A program made the position numbers and the translations under genes. The notes under the pieces were generated by a model. That model did no database searches and was not told where the DNA came from. It saw only the letters and a program-made list of their open reading frames with translations. DNA of 64,000 nucleotides from Acinetobacter sp. ANC 4805 (lineage in GTDB: Bacteria; Pseudomonadota; Gammaproteobacteria; Pseudomonadales; Moraxellaceae): positions 1 to 64,000 of the forward strand of contig NZ_JAKZGD010000004.1 in assembly GCF_022549495.1 (NCBI RefSeq). The letters are read 5' to 3'. Below, one piece after another: positions 9,485 to 19,036 of the stretch (positions are counted from its first letter, which is position 1; the number at the start of each line of letters is the position of its first letter).

Positions 9485-10108
9485 TTATAGACTTTGGTCT
9501 AAATATGAACATAAATTTCCAAGCTGATCCGTTTGTAATTCTTCACGCATTTTTAAAATCTGCTTTTCATCTAGCTCATAAAGTTTGAGAGCAAGCAGCT
9601 TTTCAATATCTGTTTCAGAAAAGCGGTATTTAATGACTTTGGCTGGAACACCAGCAACAATTGCATAAGGTGGTACATCTTGGGTGACAACAGCACCTGT
9701 AGCCACAACAGCACCTTCACCTAGTTTCACTCCCTGCATAATCATGGCACGACTACCAATCCAACAACCATCGGCAATTACAGTGTCACCCGCAGGCAGA
9801 AAACTTCGTGTATCAAAAGGGAACGTCGAAATCCAATCGGGACGGTGGAGTTGATTACCACCCATCATAATTACGCACTCTGCACCAAAGCAGACAAAAT
9901 TACCGATATGGAGTTGATCAATCGGCTTCTCAACTGTAGAGGCTTTATCATGTAAATAGCGAACTACACATCGTTCAAAGCCTTGATCCCAATAAGCAGA
10001 ATAATAAGAATAATTGCCTTTGATATGGATATTCGGATTTTTCACCGTTTTGGAAATAAATTCGAATTCACACCAATGTTTAACAGGGGAGTTGATCAAT
10101 GAATCCAT
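9485..10108 (-). CDS. CatB-related xenobiotic O-acetyltransferase (hexapeptide repeat)
   Basis: 207 residues with the left-handed beta-helix hexapeptide pattern (GDTVIADGCWIGSRAMIMQGVKLGEGAVV) ending in the family hallmark VPPYAIVAGVPAKVIKYRF. The WISTFPFDT loop and the overall length place it in the CatB/Vat (XAT) group, which acetylate chloramphenicol or streptogramins using acetyl-CoA. Housekeeping homologues with other acceptors are equally common, so a resistance function is not established. It is monocistronic and runs away from a decayed intergenic patch. Confidence 0.85.
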   Translation of the reverse strand: MDSLINSPVKHWCEFEFISKTVKNPNIHIKGNYSYYSAYWDQGFERCVVRYLHDKASTVEKPIDQLHIGNFVCFGAECVIMMGGNQLHRPDWISTFPFDTRSFLPAGDTVIADGCWIGSRAMIMQGVKLGEGAVVATGAVVTQDVPPYAIVAGVPAKVIKYRFSETDIEKLLALKLYELDEKQILKMREELQTDQLGNLCSYLDQSL

Positions 10109-10601
10109 AACTAAGACAAAATACTAAAAGAAATCTGCGCTATTATAGCTTTTATATCAGGAGAGAACGCTAGTTGAAGAAAAATTTCTAAAACCAAATC
10201 AACAAACATTCAATTTGATTGGGAAATACAAACCCCATAATGGCTTAGAGCAGTATTAAGAATAATCAGTACTGCATTGGTCATAAGATTGATATGGAAA
10301 GCTCATGCGATTGCAACAGCAATCCATAGGATTATTCTAGTAATCGCATACATAATGGTACTGATCAGTCGATTTTATATTTCTTTATTTCATTTTTATT
10401 GTATTTAGAAATAGGATGCTTGAAAAAAAGAACCCTTCAATCGGTTAAAAATTCATTTTTGATATAATTGAGTAAATTTTGCATATTTAATCTGATCGAT
10501 GTTATTGGGAATAAAATTATGGATTTAAAGGAAAAAGAATATTGAACTGAATTTATTTATAAATATACAATATCTGAATTATAACAAAAGGATAAGCGTT
10601 A
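10109..10601. other. 493-bp gene-poor AT-rich gap
   Basis: No intact gene. It holds the minus-strand membrane-peptide relic at 10210-10353 and short imperfect palindromes (for example AGTATT/AATACT-like pieces around 10250-10285). I see no insertion-sequence ends. The last 40 bases before 10602 are the AT-rich leader of the DUF5071-like gene, with AAAGGATAAG as the ribosome-binding region. Confidence 0.5.
10210..10353 (-). pseudogene. Possible membrane-protein relic with one in-frame TGA
   Basis: Read on the minus strand from ATG 10353, 47 codons give a hydrophobic peptide (MYAITRIILWIAVAIA, then TGA at codon 17, then AFHINLMTNAVLIILNTAL...) ending at a TGA. A single TGG-to-TGA change would explain the break. 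I do not recognise a parent family. Chance readthrough in AT-rich DNA is a real alternative. Confidence 0.25.
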
Positions 10602-11084
10602 ATGATTGAACCAATAAACGAAAGTTCAATTTTAAAAATTATTGGTGAAAAACCTTTATATATACATGATTTAATTAATTTAGTATTTGAAATTAAAAGA
10701 AAATTGAGAAGTAAAGAGTTAGATTTTTCTGCATTAATTCAACCGTATGGTGGTTCTGAATGGGAAAATTTAACGATGATGATTCCATATCTTCCACGAG
10801 AAATCATAGAAAAAAACTTAGATCAGTTATTAGAGGGTTTTATGGATCTAAATTGGCCTGGCTCTAGAATTTTGTATGGATATTTAGCTGAGATAGATAT
10901 TTATAAACTAAAAGATTCTTTTGATCGAGTCATTGATAAAGCAATAGGCATGGATGATACCGAATGGGTATATTTCCTTTGCATCTTTATGAATGATGAA
11001 AGAGTTGGAATGAAAGATTCTTTTATTCCACAGATTGAAAAGAGTCATTCATTTCTAAAATCTCGAAATATAGATTATGATTAA
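10602..11084 (+). CDS. DUF5071-like protein, possible orphan immunity protein
   Basis: 160 residues from ATG 10602 with AAAGGATAAG just upstream. The middle section, with regularly spaced helices and the DLNWPGS motif near residue 86, resembles DUF5071 proteins, which often occur as polymorphic-toxin immunity proteins or in HEAT-like helical contexts. The pattern LPREIIEKNLDQLLEGFMDLNWPGS supports this by eye only. It is markedly AT-rich with AAA/ATA/TTA-heavy codons, unlike carAB next door, consistent with recent acquisition. No toxin gene is adjacent: the left flank is the decayed patch and the right flank is greA on the other strand. Confidence 0.6.
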   Translation: MIEPINESSILKIIGEKPLYIHDLINLVFEIKRKLRSKELDFSALIQPYGGSEWENLTMMIPYLPREIIEKNLDQLLEGFMDLNWPGSRILYGYLAEIDIYKLKDSFDRVIDKAIGMDDTEWVYFLCIFMNDERVGMKDSFIPQIEKSHSFLKSRNIDYD

Positions 11085-11138
11085 AACTCTTAGGAGTGAA
11101 AATAAATACTAAGCTTTTAAAAGCTAACAAAAGAAAAA

Positions 11139-11155
11139 CCCCTCAAATTGAGGGG
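11139..11155 (-). terminator. greA: Terminator of greA
   Basis: Stem CCCCTC/GAGGGG (11139-11144 with 11150-11155). On the minus strand it is followed by a T-rich run, so it serves greA. Confidence 0.8.
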
Positions 11156-11173
11156 CTAATTCAGTTTAGAATA

Positions 11174-11650
11174 TTAAAGATATTCCACACTGACGATTTC
11201 GTATTCAACTTCACCTTGTGGTGTTTGAATTTTTGCTTCGTCGCCTTCGCTTTTACCTAAAAGACCACGAGCAATTGGCGAGTTTACTGAGATTTTATTG
11301 ATTTTAAAATCTGCTTCATCATCACCTACGATTTTATAAGTCTTACGCTCTTCAGTGTCTAGATTTTCAATGGTTACCGTAACACCAAACACGACACGAC
11401 CGTTTTGTTCAAGTGTTTTGACATCAATTTCTTGAGCTGCACCCAATTTACCTTCGATATCCTGAATACGACCTTCGCAGAAACCTTGTTGTTCACGAGC
11501 AGCATGATATTCAGCATTTTCCTTTAAGTCACCGTGCTCACGTGCTTCAGCAATCGCTTGGATAATACGTGGGCGATCCACTGTTTTGAGCTGTTGTAAT
11601 TCTTTCTCTAAGGCAACCTTGCCTTCAGGAGTCATAGGATAACGTTGCAT
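11174..11650 (-). CDS. greA: Transcription elongation factor GreA
   Basis: 158 residues from the ATG at 11650. An ORF extension to 11710 is rejected because it runs into the carB terminator hairpin, while 11650 has GAGGG about 7 bp upstream and gives the family start [10 protein letters not shown]. The protein has the N-terminal coiled coil with [15 protein letters not shown], which stimulates RNA polymerase to cleave backtracked transcripts, and the C-terminal FKBP-like domain ([14 protein letters not shown]). It is cytoplasmic and bound to RNA polymerase. It is transcribed in the same direction as carAB but separated from it by a strong terminator. A GreB paralogue is also present in this window. 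Confidence 0.96.
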   Translation of the reverse strand: MQRYPMTPEGKVALEKELQQLKTVDRPRIIQAIAEAREHGDLKENAEYHAAREQQGFCEGRIQDIEGKLGAAQEIDVKTLEQNGRVVFGVTVTIENLDTEERKTYKIVGDDEADFKINKISVNSPIARGLLGKSEGDEAKIQTPQGEVEYEIVSVEYL

Positions 11651-11702
11651 TTCAGTCCCTCTAAATTGGTTGGGAAAATACAGGATTAAAAAAAAGAAAA
11701 AG

Positions 11703-11725
11703 CCCGCCACCGATAAGGTGGCGGG
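11703..11725 (-). terminator. Terminator of carAB
   Basis: Perfect 9-bp GC-rich stem CCCGCCACC/GGTGGCGGG (11703-11711 with 11717-11725), with a pentanucleotide loop. It is followed on the minus strand by a long T-rich tract. Confidence 0.9.
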
Positions 11726-11741
11726 ACTTATCGGTAAAGAA

Positions 11742-14700
11742 TTAACCTACAGTTTGTAAATCTTGCAAGCGGTATACATCCATTGGCAATTTCACAGCAA
11801 ATGCTTGGCAAACAGCTTCTGCACCATTAATTGTCGTAGTGTAATACACTTTGCCTTGTAGGGCAGCACGACGAATCATGGCAGAGTCGTATTGAGCTTG
11901 TTTGCCTTCAGTTGTGTTGACAATAAGATGAATCTCACCATTTTTCAAGCGGTCTACAATATGTGGACGACCTTCAGTGACTTTATTGACAGCTTCACAC
12001 TCAATGCCTGCTTCTTTCAGAACACGATGTGTGCCATTCGTCGCAACAAGTTTGAAGCCATATTCGATTAATTGTTTAGCAATATTGGCAATGTATTTCT
12101 TATCTGATTCACGAACTGATAAGAACGCATGCTTCACTTCGCCTTCTGTTGGCAAGCCTGGTAAACGTTCGTTTGAACCAAGTACTGCTTTGTAGAATGC
12201 TTCACCGAAAGTTTGACCTACACCCATTACTTCGCCTGTAGATTTCATCTCAGGCCCAAGCATTGGATCAACGCCTTGGAATTTAGCAAATGGGAATACA
12301 GCTTCTTTTACTGCAAAGTGAGTCGGGATGATCTCTTTGGTGAATCCTTGAGATTCTAAAGATTGACCAGCCATACAACGTGCAGCAACTTTTGCTAAAG
12401 ACTCACCAATACATTTAGAAACGAAAGGAACAGTACGTGATGCACGTGGGTTCACTTCGAGTACATAAATGTCGTTGCCTTTTACTGCAAACTGAACGTT
12501 CATCAAGCCGATTACGCCAAGTTCTTTTGCCATTGCAACAGTTTGGCGACGCATTTCATCCTGAACTTCTTGTGAAAGTGAGTAAGGAGGAATTGAACAT
12601 GCTGAGTCACCTGAGTGAATCCCTGCTTGTTCAATGTGTTGCATGATACCGCCGATCACAACGTCTTTACCGTCAGATACGCAATCAACGTCAACTTCAG
12701 TTGCATCATCTAAGAAACGGTCGAGCAGGACAGGGGCTTCATTTGAAGCTTGGACTGCTTCACGAAGGTAGCGTTTTAGCTCGTCTTCGTTATAGACGAT
12801 TTCCATTGCACGACCACCCAATACATAAGATGGGCGAACAACCAATGGATAACCGACTTTAGCCGCTTCTGAAATACCTTCTTCAGCAGATTTTACAATG
12901 CTGTTATTCGGTTGACGAAGTTGCAAACGTTGAATCATTTGTTGGAAACGTTCACGGTCTTCTGCACGGTCAATTGCATCAGGAGATGTACCGATAATTG
13001 GTGTACCAGCTTCTTCTAAAGCACGTGCCAATTTTAATGGTGTTTGACCACCGTACTGTACGATTACGCCTTTAGGCTTCTCAGTACGTACGATTTCAAG
13101 TACATCTTCAAGTGTTACAGGTTCGAAGTACAAACGATCTGAGGTGTCATAATCTGTTGAAACTGTTTCAGGGTTACAGTTGACCATGATTGTTTCATAA
13201 CCGTCTTCACGCATTGCAAGAGCAGCGTGTACACAACAGTAGTCAAACTCGATCCCTTGACCAATACGGTTTGGACCACCACCAATCACCATGATCTTGT
13301 CGCGGTTAGATGGATTTGCTTCACATTCTTCATCGTAAGTTGAGTACATGTACGCTGTGCCAGATTCAAACTCGGCCGCACAAGTATCAACACGTTTGTA
13401 AACTGGATAGACACCCAAGTTCCAACGTTGTTTACGGAATTGCTTTTGTGAAATACCCATCAAGTCCGCAATACGAAGGTCAGATAAACCTTTGCGTTTG
13501 AACGAACGGATATTGTCAGCATTTAAATCGCCAAAGCCTAAAGTTTTCACTTGAGCTTCAGTTTTAACGATGTCTTCGATTTGGATCAAGAACCAACGGT
13601 CGATTTTAGTTGCTTCGAATACATCATCTAATGAGAAACCATGACGGAATGCATCTGCTACATACCAAATACGCTCAGGACCTGGAACTTTAAGTTCTTT
13701 TAAGATGATATCTTTGGCATTGGCTGTACCAACTTCGATTTTTTCATCAAAGCCGCTGACACCCACTTCAAGACCACGAAGCGCTTTTTGTACTGATTCT
13801 TGGAAGTTACGACCAATTGCCATCACTTCGCCCACAGATTTCATCTGAGTCGTCAATACAGGCTCAGCTTGTGGGAATTTTTCGAAGTTGAAGCGAGGAA
13901 TCTTGGTTACAACATAGTCAATTGCTGGTTCGAAGCTTGCAGGTGTGATACCGCCTGTGATGTCATTTTTCAATTCATCAAGGGTATAGCCAACTGCAAG
14001 TTTTGCCGCGATTTTTGCAATCGGGAAACCTGTTGCTTTCGATGCAAGCGCAGATGAGCGAGAAACACGAGGGTTCATCTCGATCACAACCATACGACCA
14101 TCTTTCGGGTTAATACCGAACTGAACGTTTGAACCACCTGTTTCAACACCGATTTCACGAAGAACAGCAACCGATGCATTACGCATGATTTGATATTCTT
14201 TATCTGTCAATGTTTGAGCAGGGGCAACAGTGATTGAGTCACCTGTGTGCACGCCCATTGGGTCGAAGTTTTCGATCGCACATACGATAATACAGTTGTC
14301 GTTTTTATCACGAACAACTTCCATTTCGTATTCTTTCCAACCAATTAAAGATTCATCGATCAATAATTGTTTGGTTGGAGAAAGATCGAAACCACGTTCA
14401 CAGATTTCAATAAATTCTTCTTTATTGTATGCGATACCGCCGCCAGAACCACCCATCGTGAATGATGGACGAATGATCACTGGGAAGCCGAAACGTGACT
14501 GAATTTCCAGTGCATGTTCCATGCTTTCAGCAACATCGGCACGAGGACATTCCAAACCGATTTTACGCATTGCGATATCAAAAAGTTTACGATCTTCTGC
14601 TTTTTCAATCGCTTCTTTTGATGCACCAATTAACTCAACATTGTATTTTTCTAAAATACCGTTGGCATCTAACGCAAGCGCACAGTTCAATGCGGTTTGA

Positions 14701-14975
14701 CCACCCATGGTTGGGAGGACAGCATCTGGGCGTTCTTTTTCAATGATTTGTGCAACAGTCTGCCAAGTGATCGGCTCGATATACGTTGCATCCGCCATTG
14801 AAGGGTCAGTCATAATGGTTGCTGGGTTAGAGTTCACCAAAATAACACGATAGCCTTCTTCGCGAAGTGCTTTACATGCTTGTGCACCTGAGTAGTCAAA
14901 CTCACATGCTTGACCGATCACAATTGGACCTGCACCAATAATTAAGATGCTTTTAATATCCGTACGTTTAGGCAT
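11742..14975 (-). CDS. carB: Carbamoyl-phosphate synthase large subunit
   Basis: 1077 residues, full length. It makes carbamoyl phosphate from glutamine-derived ammonia, bicarbonate and two ATP, feeding arginine and pyrimidine synthesis. Two homologous halves are visible, each with an N-terminal dinucleotide-like segment ([18 protein letters not shown] and [18 protein letters not shown]) and an ATP-grasp domain ([26 protein letters not shown]). The C-terminal ~140 residues form the MGS-like allosteric domain bound by UMP and ornithine in relatives. It starts 14 bp after the carA stop, so the two form one operon. Confidence 0.98.
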   Translation of the reverse strand: MPKRTDIKSILIIGAGPIVIGQACEFDYSGAQACKALREEGYRVILVNSNPATIMTDPSMADATYIEPITWQTVAQIIEKERPDAVLPTMGGQTALNCALALDANGILEKYNVELIGASKEAIEKAEDRKLFDIAMRKIGLECPRADVAESMEHALEIQSRFGFPVIIRPSFTMGGSGGGIAYNKEEFIEICERGFDLSPTKQLLIDESLIGWKEYEMEVVRDKNDNCIIVCAIENFDPMGVHTGDSITVAPAQTLTDKEYQIMRNASVAVLREIGVETGGSNVQFGINPKDGRMVVIEMNPRVSRSSALASKATGFPIAKIAAKLAVGYTLDELKNDITGGITPASFEPAIDYVVTKIPRFNFEKFPQAEPVLTTQMKSVGEVMAIGRNFQESVQKALRGLEVGVSGFDEKIEVGTANAKDIILKELKVPGPERIWYVADAFRHGFSLDDVFEATKIDRWFLIQIEDIVKTEAQVKTLGFGDLNADNIRSFKRKGLSDLRIADLMGISQKQFRKQRWNLGVYPVYKRVDTCAAEFESGTAYMYSTYDEECEANPSNRDKIMVIGGGPNRIGQGIEFDYCCVHAALAMREDGYETIMVNCNPETVSTDYDTSDRLYFEPVTLEDVLEIVRTEKPKGVIVQYGGQTPLKLARALEEAGTPIIGTSPDAIDRAEDRERFQQMIQRLQLRQPNNSIVKSAEEGISEAAKVGYPLVVRPSYVLGGRAMEIVYNEDELKRYLREAVQASNEAPVLLDRFLDDATEVDVDCVSDGKDVVIGGIMQHIEQAGIHSGDSACSIPPYSLSQEVQDEMRRQTVAMAKELGVIGLMNVQFAVKGNDIYVLEVNPRASRTVPFVSKCIGESLAKVAARCMAGQSLESQGFTKEIIPTHFAVKEAVFPFAKFQGVDPMLGPEMKSTGEVMGVGQTFGEAFYKAVLGSNERLPGLPTEGEVKHAFLSVRESDKKYIANIAKQLIEYGFKLVATNGTHRVLKEAGIECEAVNKVTEGRPHIVDRLKNGEIHLIVNTTEGKQAQYDSAMIRRAALQGKVYYTTTINGAEAVCQAFAVKLPMDVYRLQDLQTVG

Positions 14976-14989
14976 TATTCGCTCCTTAA

Positions 14990-16129
14990 TTACTTCTTAG
15001 ATGCTTCAATAAGTTCGATGAAATGATCGAACAATGGAGCGCAGTCATGTGGACCAGGGCTTGCTTCAGGGTGACCCTGAAAGCTAAATGCTGGTTTGTC
15101 AGTGCGATGGATACCTTGGTTTGTACCATCAAACAGTGAACGATGTGTCACTTTTAAGTTTGCAGGTAAAGTACTTTCATCGACAGCAAAGCCGTGGTTT
15201 TGAGAAGTAATCATCACTGTACCATTCTCAAGGTTTTGTACAGGATGGTTTGCGCCGTGATGACCATGATTCATTTTCATGGTCTTCGCGCCAGAAGCGA
15301 GCGCTAAAATTTGGTGACCTAAACAAATACCAAAAACAGGTAAAGTTGTGGTTTCAACAATGGTTTTTACTGCTGCAATGGCATAATCACATGCTGCTGG
15401 ATCACCAGGACCATTTGATAAGAATACGCCATCTGGATTTAAAGCGAGAACTTTCTCAGCAGGGGTTTGTGCAGGCACAACAGTGAGTTTACAGCCACGG
15501 TCTGCAAGCATACGTAAGATGTTGGTTTTGACACCATAATCGTATGCAACAACATGAAATTTAAATTCTGGTTGGCTAAAGCCTTGACCTAAAGTCCAAG
15601 AACCTTCAGTCCATTCAAAACCTTCAGGATCACAGCATTCTTTTGCAAGGTCTAAACCATTTAAACCACCGAATGCACGTGCTTTCGCAATTGCTTCTTC
15701 TTCAGTGATATTGTCACCAGCAAGGATGCAACCATTTTGCGCGCCTTTGTCACGTAAAATACGTGTCAATTTACGCGTATCAATATCAGCGATTGCAACA
15801 ACATTATGTTGTTCCAAGTATTCACTGAGTGATTGTTCTGCACGGAAATTACTATGTAATAAAGGAAGATCACGAATAATTAAACCGTTCGCCCATACTT
15901 TATGGATGCGACCAGATTCAACGTCTTCGCTATTACAGCCTGTATTTCCAATATGGGGATAAGTCAGCGTCACAATTTGTTGCGCGTAACTTGGGTCAGT
16001 CAAAATTTCTTGGTAGCCAGTCATGGCTGTATTAAAAACGACTTCACCAGTCGTACTTCCTGGCGCACCGATAGACGTTCCTTTAAAGATCGTTCCATCT
16101 GCGAGGGCTAAAATGGCGGGGGTGCTCAA
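14990..16129 (-). CDS. carA: Carbamoyl-phosphate synthase small (glutaminase) subunit
   Basis: 379 residues. The N-terminal CPSase small-subunit domain ([27 protein letters not shown] region) is followed by a class I glutamine amidotransferase domain. The latter has nucleophile Cys269 in GICLGHQ and a C-terminal [10 protein letters not shown] stretch supplying the His/Glu of the triad. It releases ammonia that is channelled to CarB. It is the first gene of the carAB operon. A 5' leader of about 120 nt with a terminator-like structure precedes it. Confidence 0.98.
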   Translation of the reverse strand: MSTPAILALADGTIFKGTSIGAPGSTTGEVVFNTAMTGYQEILTDPSYAQQIVTLTYPHIGNTGCNSEDVESGRIHKVWANGLIIRDLPLLHSNFRAEQSLSEYLEQHNVVAIADIDTRKLTRILRDKGAQNGCILAGDNITEEEAIAKARAFGGLNGLDLAKECCDPEGFEWTEGSWTLGQGFSQPEFKFHVVAYDYGVKTNILRMLADRGCKLTVVPAQTPAEKVLALNPDGVFLSNGPGDPAACDYAIAAVKTIVETTTLPVFGICLGHQILALASGAKTMKMNHGHHGANHPVQNLENGTVMITSQNHGFAVDESTLPANLKVTHRSLFDGTNQGIHRTDKPAFSFQGHPEASPGPHDCAPLFDHFIELIEASKK

Positions 16130-16168
16130 ACCAAAGCTCCTGAACTAAAACCACAAAAATAGGGCTGT

Positions 16169-16239
16169 AAAAAAGCGAGTAGACATAAAAAAAGGCAGGC
16201 TGTCCTTTAAAAACACGCCCCTCCTTCCAGTCTGCTCGC
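16169..16239 (-). promoter_or_regulatory. Attenuator-like structure in the carA leader
   Basis: On the minus strand, arm GCGAGCAGAC (16239-16230) pairs with GTCTACTCGC (16184-16175) at 9 of 10 positions, closing a large loop. Six T residues follow immediately (16174-16169). A second T7 run (16193-16187) lies inside the loop after GCCTGCC. This looks like a transcription terminator between the promoter and carA. In pseudomonads carA expression is pyrimidine-responsive through its leader; extending that here is inference. Confidence 0.5.
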
Positions 16240-16256
16240 TTGTAACTTAACAGCGC

Positions 16257-16285
16257 ATTATACGCATGAGTGTGTGAAAAGTCTA
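16257..16285 (-). promoter_or_regulatory. Candidate carAB promoter
   Basis: Perfect minus-strand -10 TATAAT at 16262-16257. A -35-like TAGACT at 16285-16280 lies 17 bp upstream, matching 4 of 6 consensus bases. Predicted transcription starts near 16250, leaving a leader of about 120 nt. Confidence 0.6.
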
Positions 16286-16490
16286 TGTGTTTTATTTATT
16301 AAAGTAAGTAATCGCATATTTTCTTTTATCTGTTTGGTTCATATTGTGTCTATTGCAAAATCAGTCATTCTTCTATCTATATCATGAGATATTATGCAAA
16401 TTGTCTAACAATTTTTTAATGGTCTGAGTATAAAGCGTTTTATCTTATACTTAGCCAAAAAATCAACAATCAATATAGAGGGGAAACAAA

Positions 16491-17099
16491 ATGGCTGAAA
16501 ATCAAACAACAGCAGCAACTGAAGAAGTGAAAGATGTTGTGGCTGAAAAAACTGCGAAAGCAAAAGAAGTCGTTGCAGAGAAAACAGCAGAAGTGAAAGA
16601 AGCTGTTGCTGAAAAGACTGCTGAAGTGAAAGAAGTGGTTGCTGAGAAAACTGCAAAGGCGAAAGAAGTTGTTGCAGAAAAAACAGCAAAGGCGAAAGAA
16701 GTGATTGCTGAGACTCAAGAGCAGGCGAAAGAAGTGATTGCTGAAACTCAAGAGCAAGTGAAAGAGGTTTTAGCTGAAACTCAAGAGAAAATTGAGACTG
16801 AAGCGAAAGAACTCAATCAAAATATCCAAAATCAGCTTGCCCAAATCAAGCAAGATATTCTACAACGCATAGATGTCATTAAAACACAATTGAATTCATC
16901 ACAAGGTAACTTGGTTGAGTTAACAGCTGCGTTGAAAACAGAATTGAATGCTTTGATTGAAGACTTAACCAAAGTCAGCAAAGAGCTTAAAGATGACATT
17001 AGTCAGATTTCTGTTAAGCATAAAGATACTTTAGTGGGTAGCTTTAAGCGTACTAAAGAACAAGCAGTTGAAGCTTGGAATAAAGTACGTGCAAGCTAA
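16491..17099 (+). CDS. 11-mer-repeat amphipathic helical protein (LEA/apolipoprotein-like)
   Basis: 202 residues with a strong GAGGGGA ribosome site. Residues 17-104 are eight tandem 11-residue units of the type VAEKTAKAKEV, encoded by eight 33-bp units (16539-16802). The first five are near identical and the last three drift to IAETQEQAKEV. The 11-residue period of Lys/Glu/Ala-rich helix is the pattern of group-3 LEA proteins, apolipoproteins and synuclein. The rest is a second long helix with NQLAQIKQDILQRIDVIKTQL and later heptad-like segments, reminiscent of phasins. There is no signal peptide or cysteine. Membrane or interface binding, or protection during drying, is inference; a phasin-like coat protein is an alternative. 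It is monocistronic with its own terminator. Confidence 0.75.
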   Translation: MAENQTTAATEEVKDVVAEKTAKAKEVVAEKTAEVKEAVAEKTAEVKEVVAEKTAKAKEVVAEKTAKAKEVIAETQEQAKEVIAETQEQVKEVLAETQEKIETEAKELNQNIQNQLAQIKQDILQRIDVIKTQLNSSQGNLVELTAALKTELNALIEDLTKVSKELKDDISQISVKHKDTLVGSFKRTKEQAVEAWNKVRAS

Positions 17100-17114
17100 T
17101 TGCAGATAGAGATG

Positions 17115-17144
17115 AAAAAGCGAGAAATTTATTTCTCGCTTTTT
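17115..17144. terminator. Bidirectional terminator
   Basis: Perfect 13-bp stem (17115-17127 with 17132-17144), A-rich left and T-rich right, with loop TTTA. It lies between the converging 11-mer-repeat gene and the DOMON-like gene. Confidence 0.92.
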
Positions 17145-17150
17145 TTATGA

Positions 17151-17687
17151 TTAAAATTGATGTAACCAATCCCGTTTATTGTGGAAATCTGCTTGGCGAC
17201 CACTATGTTGCATTGCAAAATAATGCATGCCTTGTGTGGTATTTAACACAGCAGTTAAACCTAGATATAGGTCAGCCCACTTTAACTTATTTTGTTGCAT
17301 AAATTGAGATAAGTCTAAACTGACATTTAAACCATAGTGTGTACGTTGTAAGTGGTTTAACTCAAGATCATAAGCAGCAATAGGTGGCATATCTTCAGGG
17401 AAACGATATTCTTCAAATTGATAGACTTGCCATGCTTGAGAGGGGGAGAGATTGATTTCACGATAGAAATCTTGATCTTTCACACCAATAAAGATTTCAA
17501 AGCAGGTGTTTTCCCATAAAAAGTCATGGCGTGGGTGTGCCGAGACTTTGTCTGGGTAAATCAAAAATTGATTTGGATCACGAACCCAAAAACCAACATT
17601 TAAAGTTGCTGGCGTTTGTTGCTCAATCGCTCCAACAACAGTAATGGCGCTAAAGCGATCAAAAGCAGATAGTTCATAACTTGCCAT
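17151..17687 (-). CDS. DOMON-like domain protein
   Basis: 178 residues. The arrangement FWVRDPN, then LWENTCFEIFIG, then YREINLSPSQAWQVYQFEEYR is the signature of the small bacterial DOMON-like family, a beta-sandwich related to heme/sugar-binding DOMON domains. No signal peptide is seen, so it is probably cytoplasmic. Function unknown. It begins 5 bp after the yhbY stop on the same strand and is therefore likely cotranscribed with yhbY. Confidence 0.75.
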   Translation of the reverse strand: MASYELSAFDRFSAITVVGAIEQQTPATLNVGFWVRDPNQFLIYPDKVSAHPRHDFLWENTCFEIFIGVKDQDFYREINLSPSQAWQVYQFEEYRFPEDMPPIAAYDLELNHLQRTHYGLNVSLDLSQFMQQNKLKWADLYLGLTAVLNTTQGMHYFAMQHSGRQADFHNKRDWLHQF

Positions 17688-17692
17688 TGATA

Positions 17693-18019
17693 TTACTTAT
17701 TACTCAAATGCGCAAAACGAACTAAATTAGACAGGTGTTGATTTTGTTTTGCTGCTTTTTTATAAAGCAAAACGATTTTACCAATCTTTTGTACAGATTC
17801 TGCACCTGTTGCTTCAACAATTGCATCAATGGTTGCTGCACGTGCATCGCGGTCTTCACCCGCAATTTTCACTTTAATCAGTTCATGATCGTTGAGTGCA
17901 CGATGAGTTTCTTCAATGACGTTTTCTGTAAGACCTTGGCTACCAATCATTACAACTGGATTGAGTGCATGACCAATTTGACGTAAACGTTTACGTTCAT
18001 GGATAGATAAAGCCGCCAT
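17693..18019 (-). CDS. yhbY: YhbY-type RNA-binding protein (CRM domain)
   Basis: 108 residues from ATG 18019; a longer frame to 18061 adds 14 residues unlike the family. It has the CRM-domain start LSIHERKRLRQIGHAL and the conserved RNA-contact loop IGSQGLTE (GxxG), followed by HELIKVKI. YhbY associates with pre-50S ribosomal particles in relatives. It is divergent from rlmE-ftsH, the same arrangement as in enterobacteria and pseudomonads. Confidence 0.93.
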   Translation of the reverse strand: MAALSIHERKRLRQIGHALNPVVMIGSQGLTENVIEETHRALNDHELIKVKIAGEDRDARAATIDAIVEATGAESVQKIGKIVLLYKKAAKQNQHLSNLVRFAHLSNK

Positions 18020-18249
18020 TAAAAATACCTGATTCGAGAAACGACCTAGTATAACTTGCATCCTGATTCTAAGATAGATTCAGAAGAGAGGCACTTGAAA
18101 CAAATCTGTGCAAAATTGCTGAAAAATAACCAATCATGATGATCGGAAAAAATCTGTAAAAGTTCGTGTGAAGAACTATATCCGTACTGTAATAAGAGTA
18201 ATTTTCACGTACAATGACTAATCAGAAGTTTTTTGAAATTTAGTGAGTT

Positions 18250-18900
18250 ATGGCGACACGCATTACCAATCAAAAATTGTCTAAAAGCAGTCGTGCATGG
18301 ATGAGAGAGCACTTAGATGACCCTTTTGTAAAGAAAGCACAAAAAGAAGGTTATCGCGCACGTGCAGCATATAAGTTACTTGAAATCCAAGAAAAATATA
18401 AAATGATCAAGCCAGGTATGACGGTTGTCGATCTAGGTGCAGCTCCAGGAAGTTGGTCGCAAATTGCAGGTAAACTAGTTGGATCAAATGGTTTAGTCAT
18501 TGCTTCAGATATTTTACCAATGGATGCACTTCCAGATGTAACGTTCTTACAAGGCGATTTTCGAGAAGAAGAAGTTTTTGAAAAATTGTTAAATATTTTA
18601 AATGGACGTCAAGTAGACATTGTAATTTCAGATATGGCCCCCAATACATCAGGTAATAGGGCTGTTGATCAACCTCGCCAAATTTATTTATGTGAATTGG
18701 CTTTGGATTTTGCTCAGAAAGTACTTGGACCAAATGGACAATTTGTAGTTAAAGTGTTTCAGGGTTCTGGATTTGATGAGTTTAGAAAACAGGTGGTCGA
18801 TAGTTTTGATGTATTAAAAACAGCCAAACCTGCGGCATCACGAGCTCGATCGAAAGAAGTTTTTTTGATTGGTCAAGGTCGCAAAAAGGCATTGCAATAA
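18250..18900 (+). CDS. rlmE: 23S rRNA 2'-O-ribose U2552 methyltransferase
   Basis: 216 residues. It methylates the A-loop uridine of 23S rRNA using S-adenosylmethionine, a late 50S maturation step. The SAM motif [15 protein letters not shown] is present, with [16 protein letters not shown] and [10 protein letters not shown] supplying the K-D-K-E catalytic set of the FtsJ family. It sits 136 bp upstream of ftsH in the conserved rlmE-ftsH-folP order and divergent from yhbY. Confidence 0.97.
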   Translation: MATRITNQKLSKSSRAWMREHLDDPFVKKAQKEGYRARAAYKLLEIQEKYKMIKPGMTVVDLGAAPGSWSQIAGKLVGSNGLVIASDILPMDALPDVTFLQGDFREEEVFEKLLNILNGRQVDIVISDMAPNTSGNRAVDQPRQIYLCELALDFAQKVLGPNGQFVVKVFQGSGFDEFRKQVVDSFDVLKTAKPAASRARSKEVFLIGQGRKKALQ

Positions 18901-19036
18901 AAGTGTACTTGCCAAGTTGTTAAAAATTGTGCATTTTGTACCTTTTAAGTTTTTTGCAACGCAAATTCATTGCTGTTTTTGTGAAGGTCAGCCAAGATTA
19001 GGTATGATCAAATTAGATTGATATGGGAATAAAGCC

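Noticed and set aside
9485..10108. Calling the CatB-type enzyme a chloramphenicol resistance gene
   Set aside because: The family includes many acetyltransferases with other acceptors, and no integron or mobile context is present.
11651..11710. Longer greA start
   Set aside because: The extension overlaps the carAB terminator; ATG 11650 has a good ribosome site and the conserved family N-terminus.
16405..16757. Minus-strand frames rich in Leu/Phe/Ser opposite the 11-mer-repeat gene
   Set aside because: They are the complement of the Lys/Glu repeat coding sequence; the plus-strand gene has a ribosome site and terminator.
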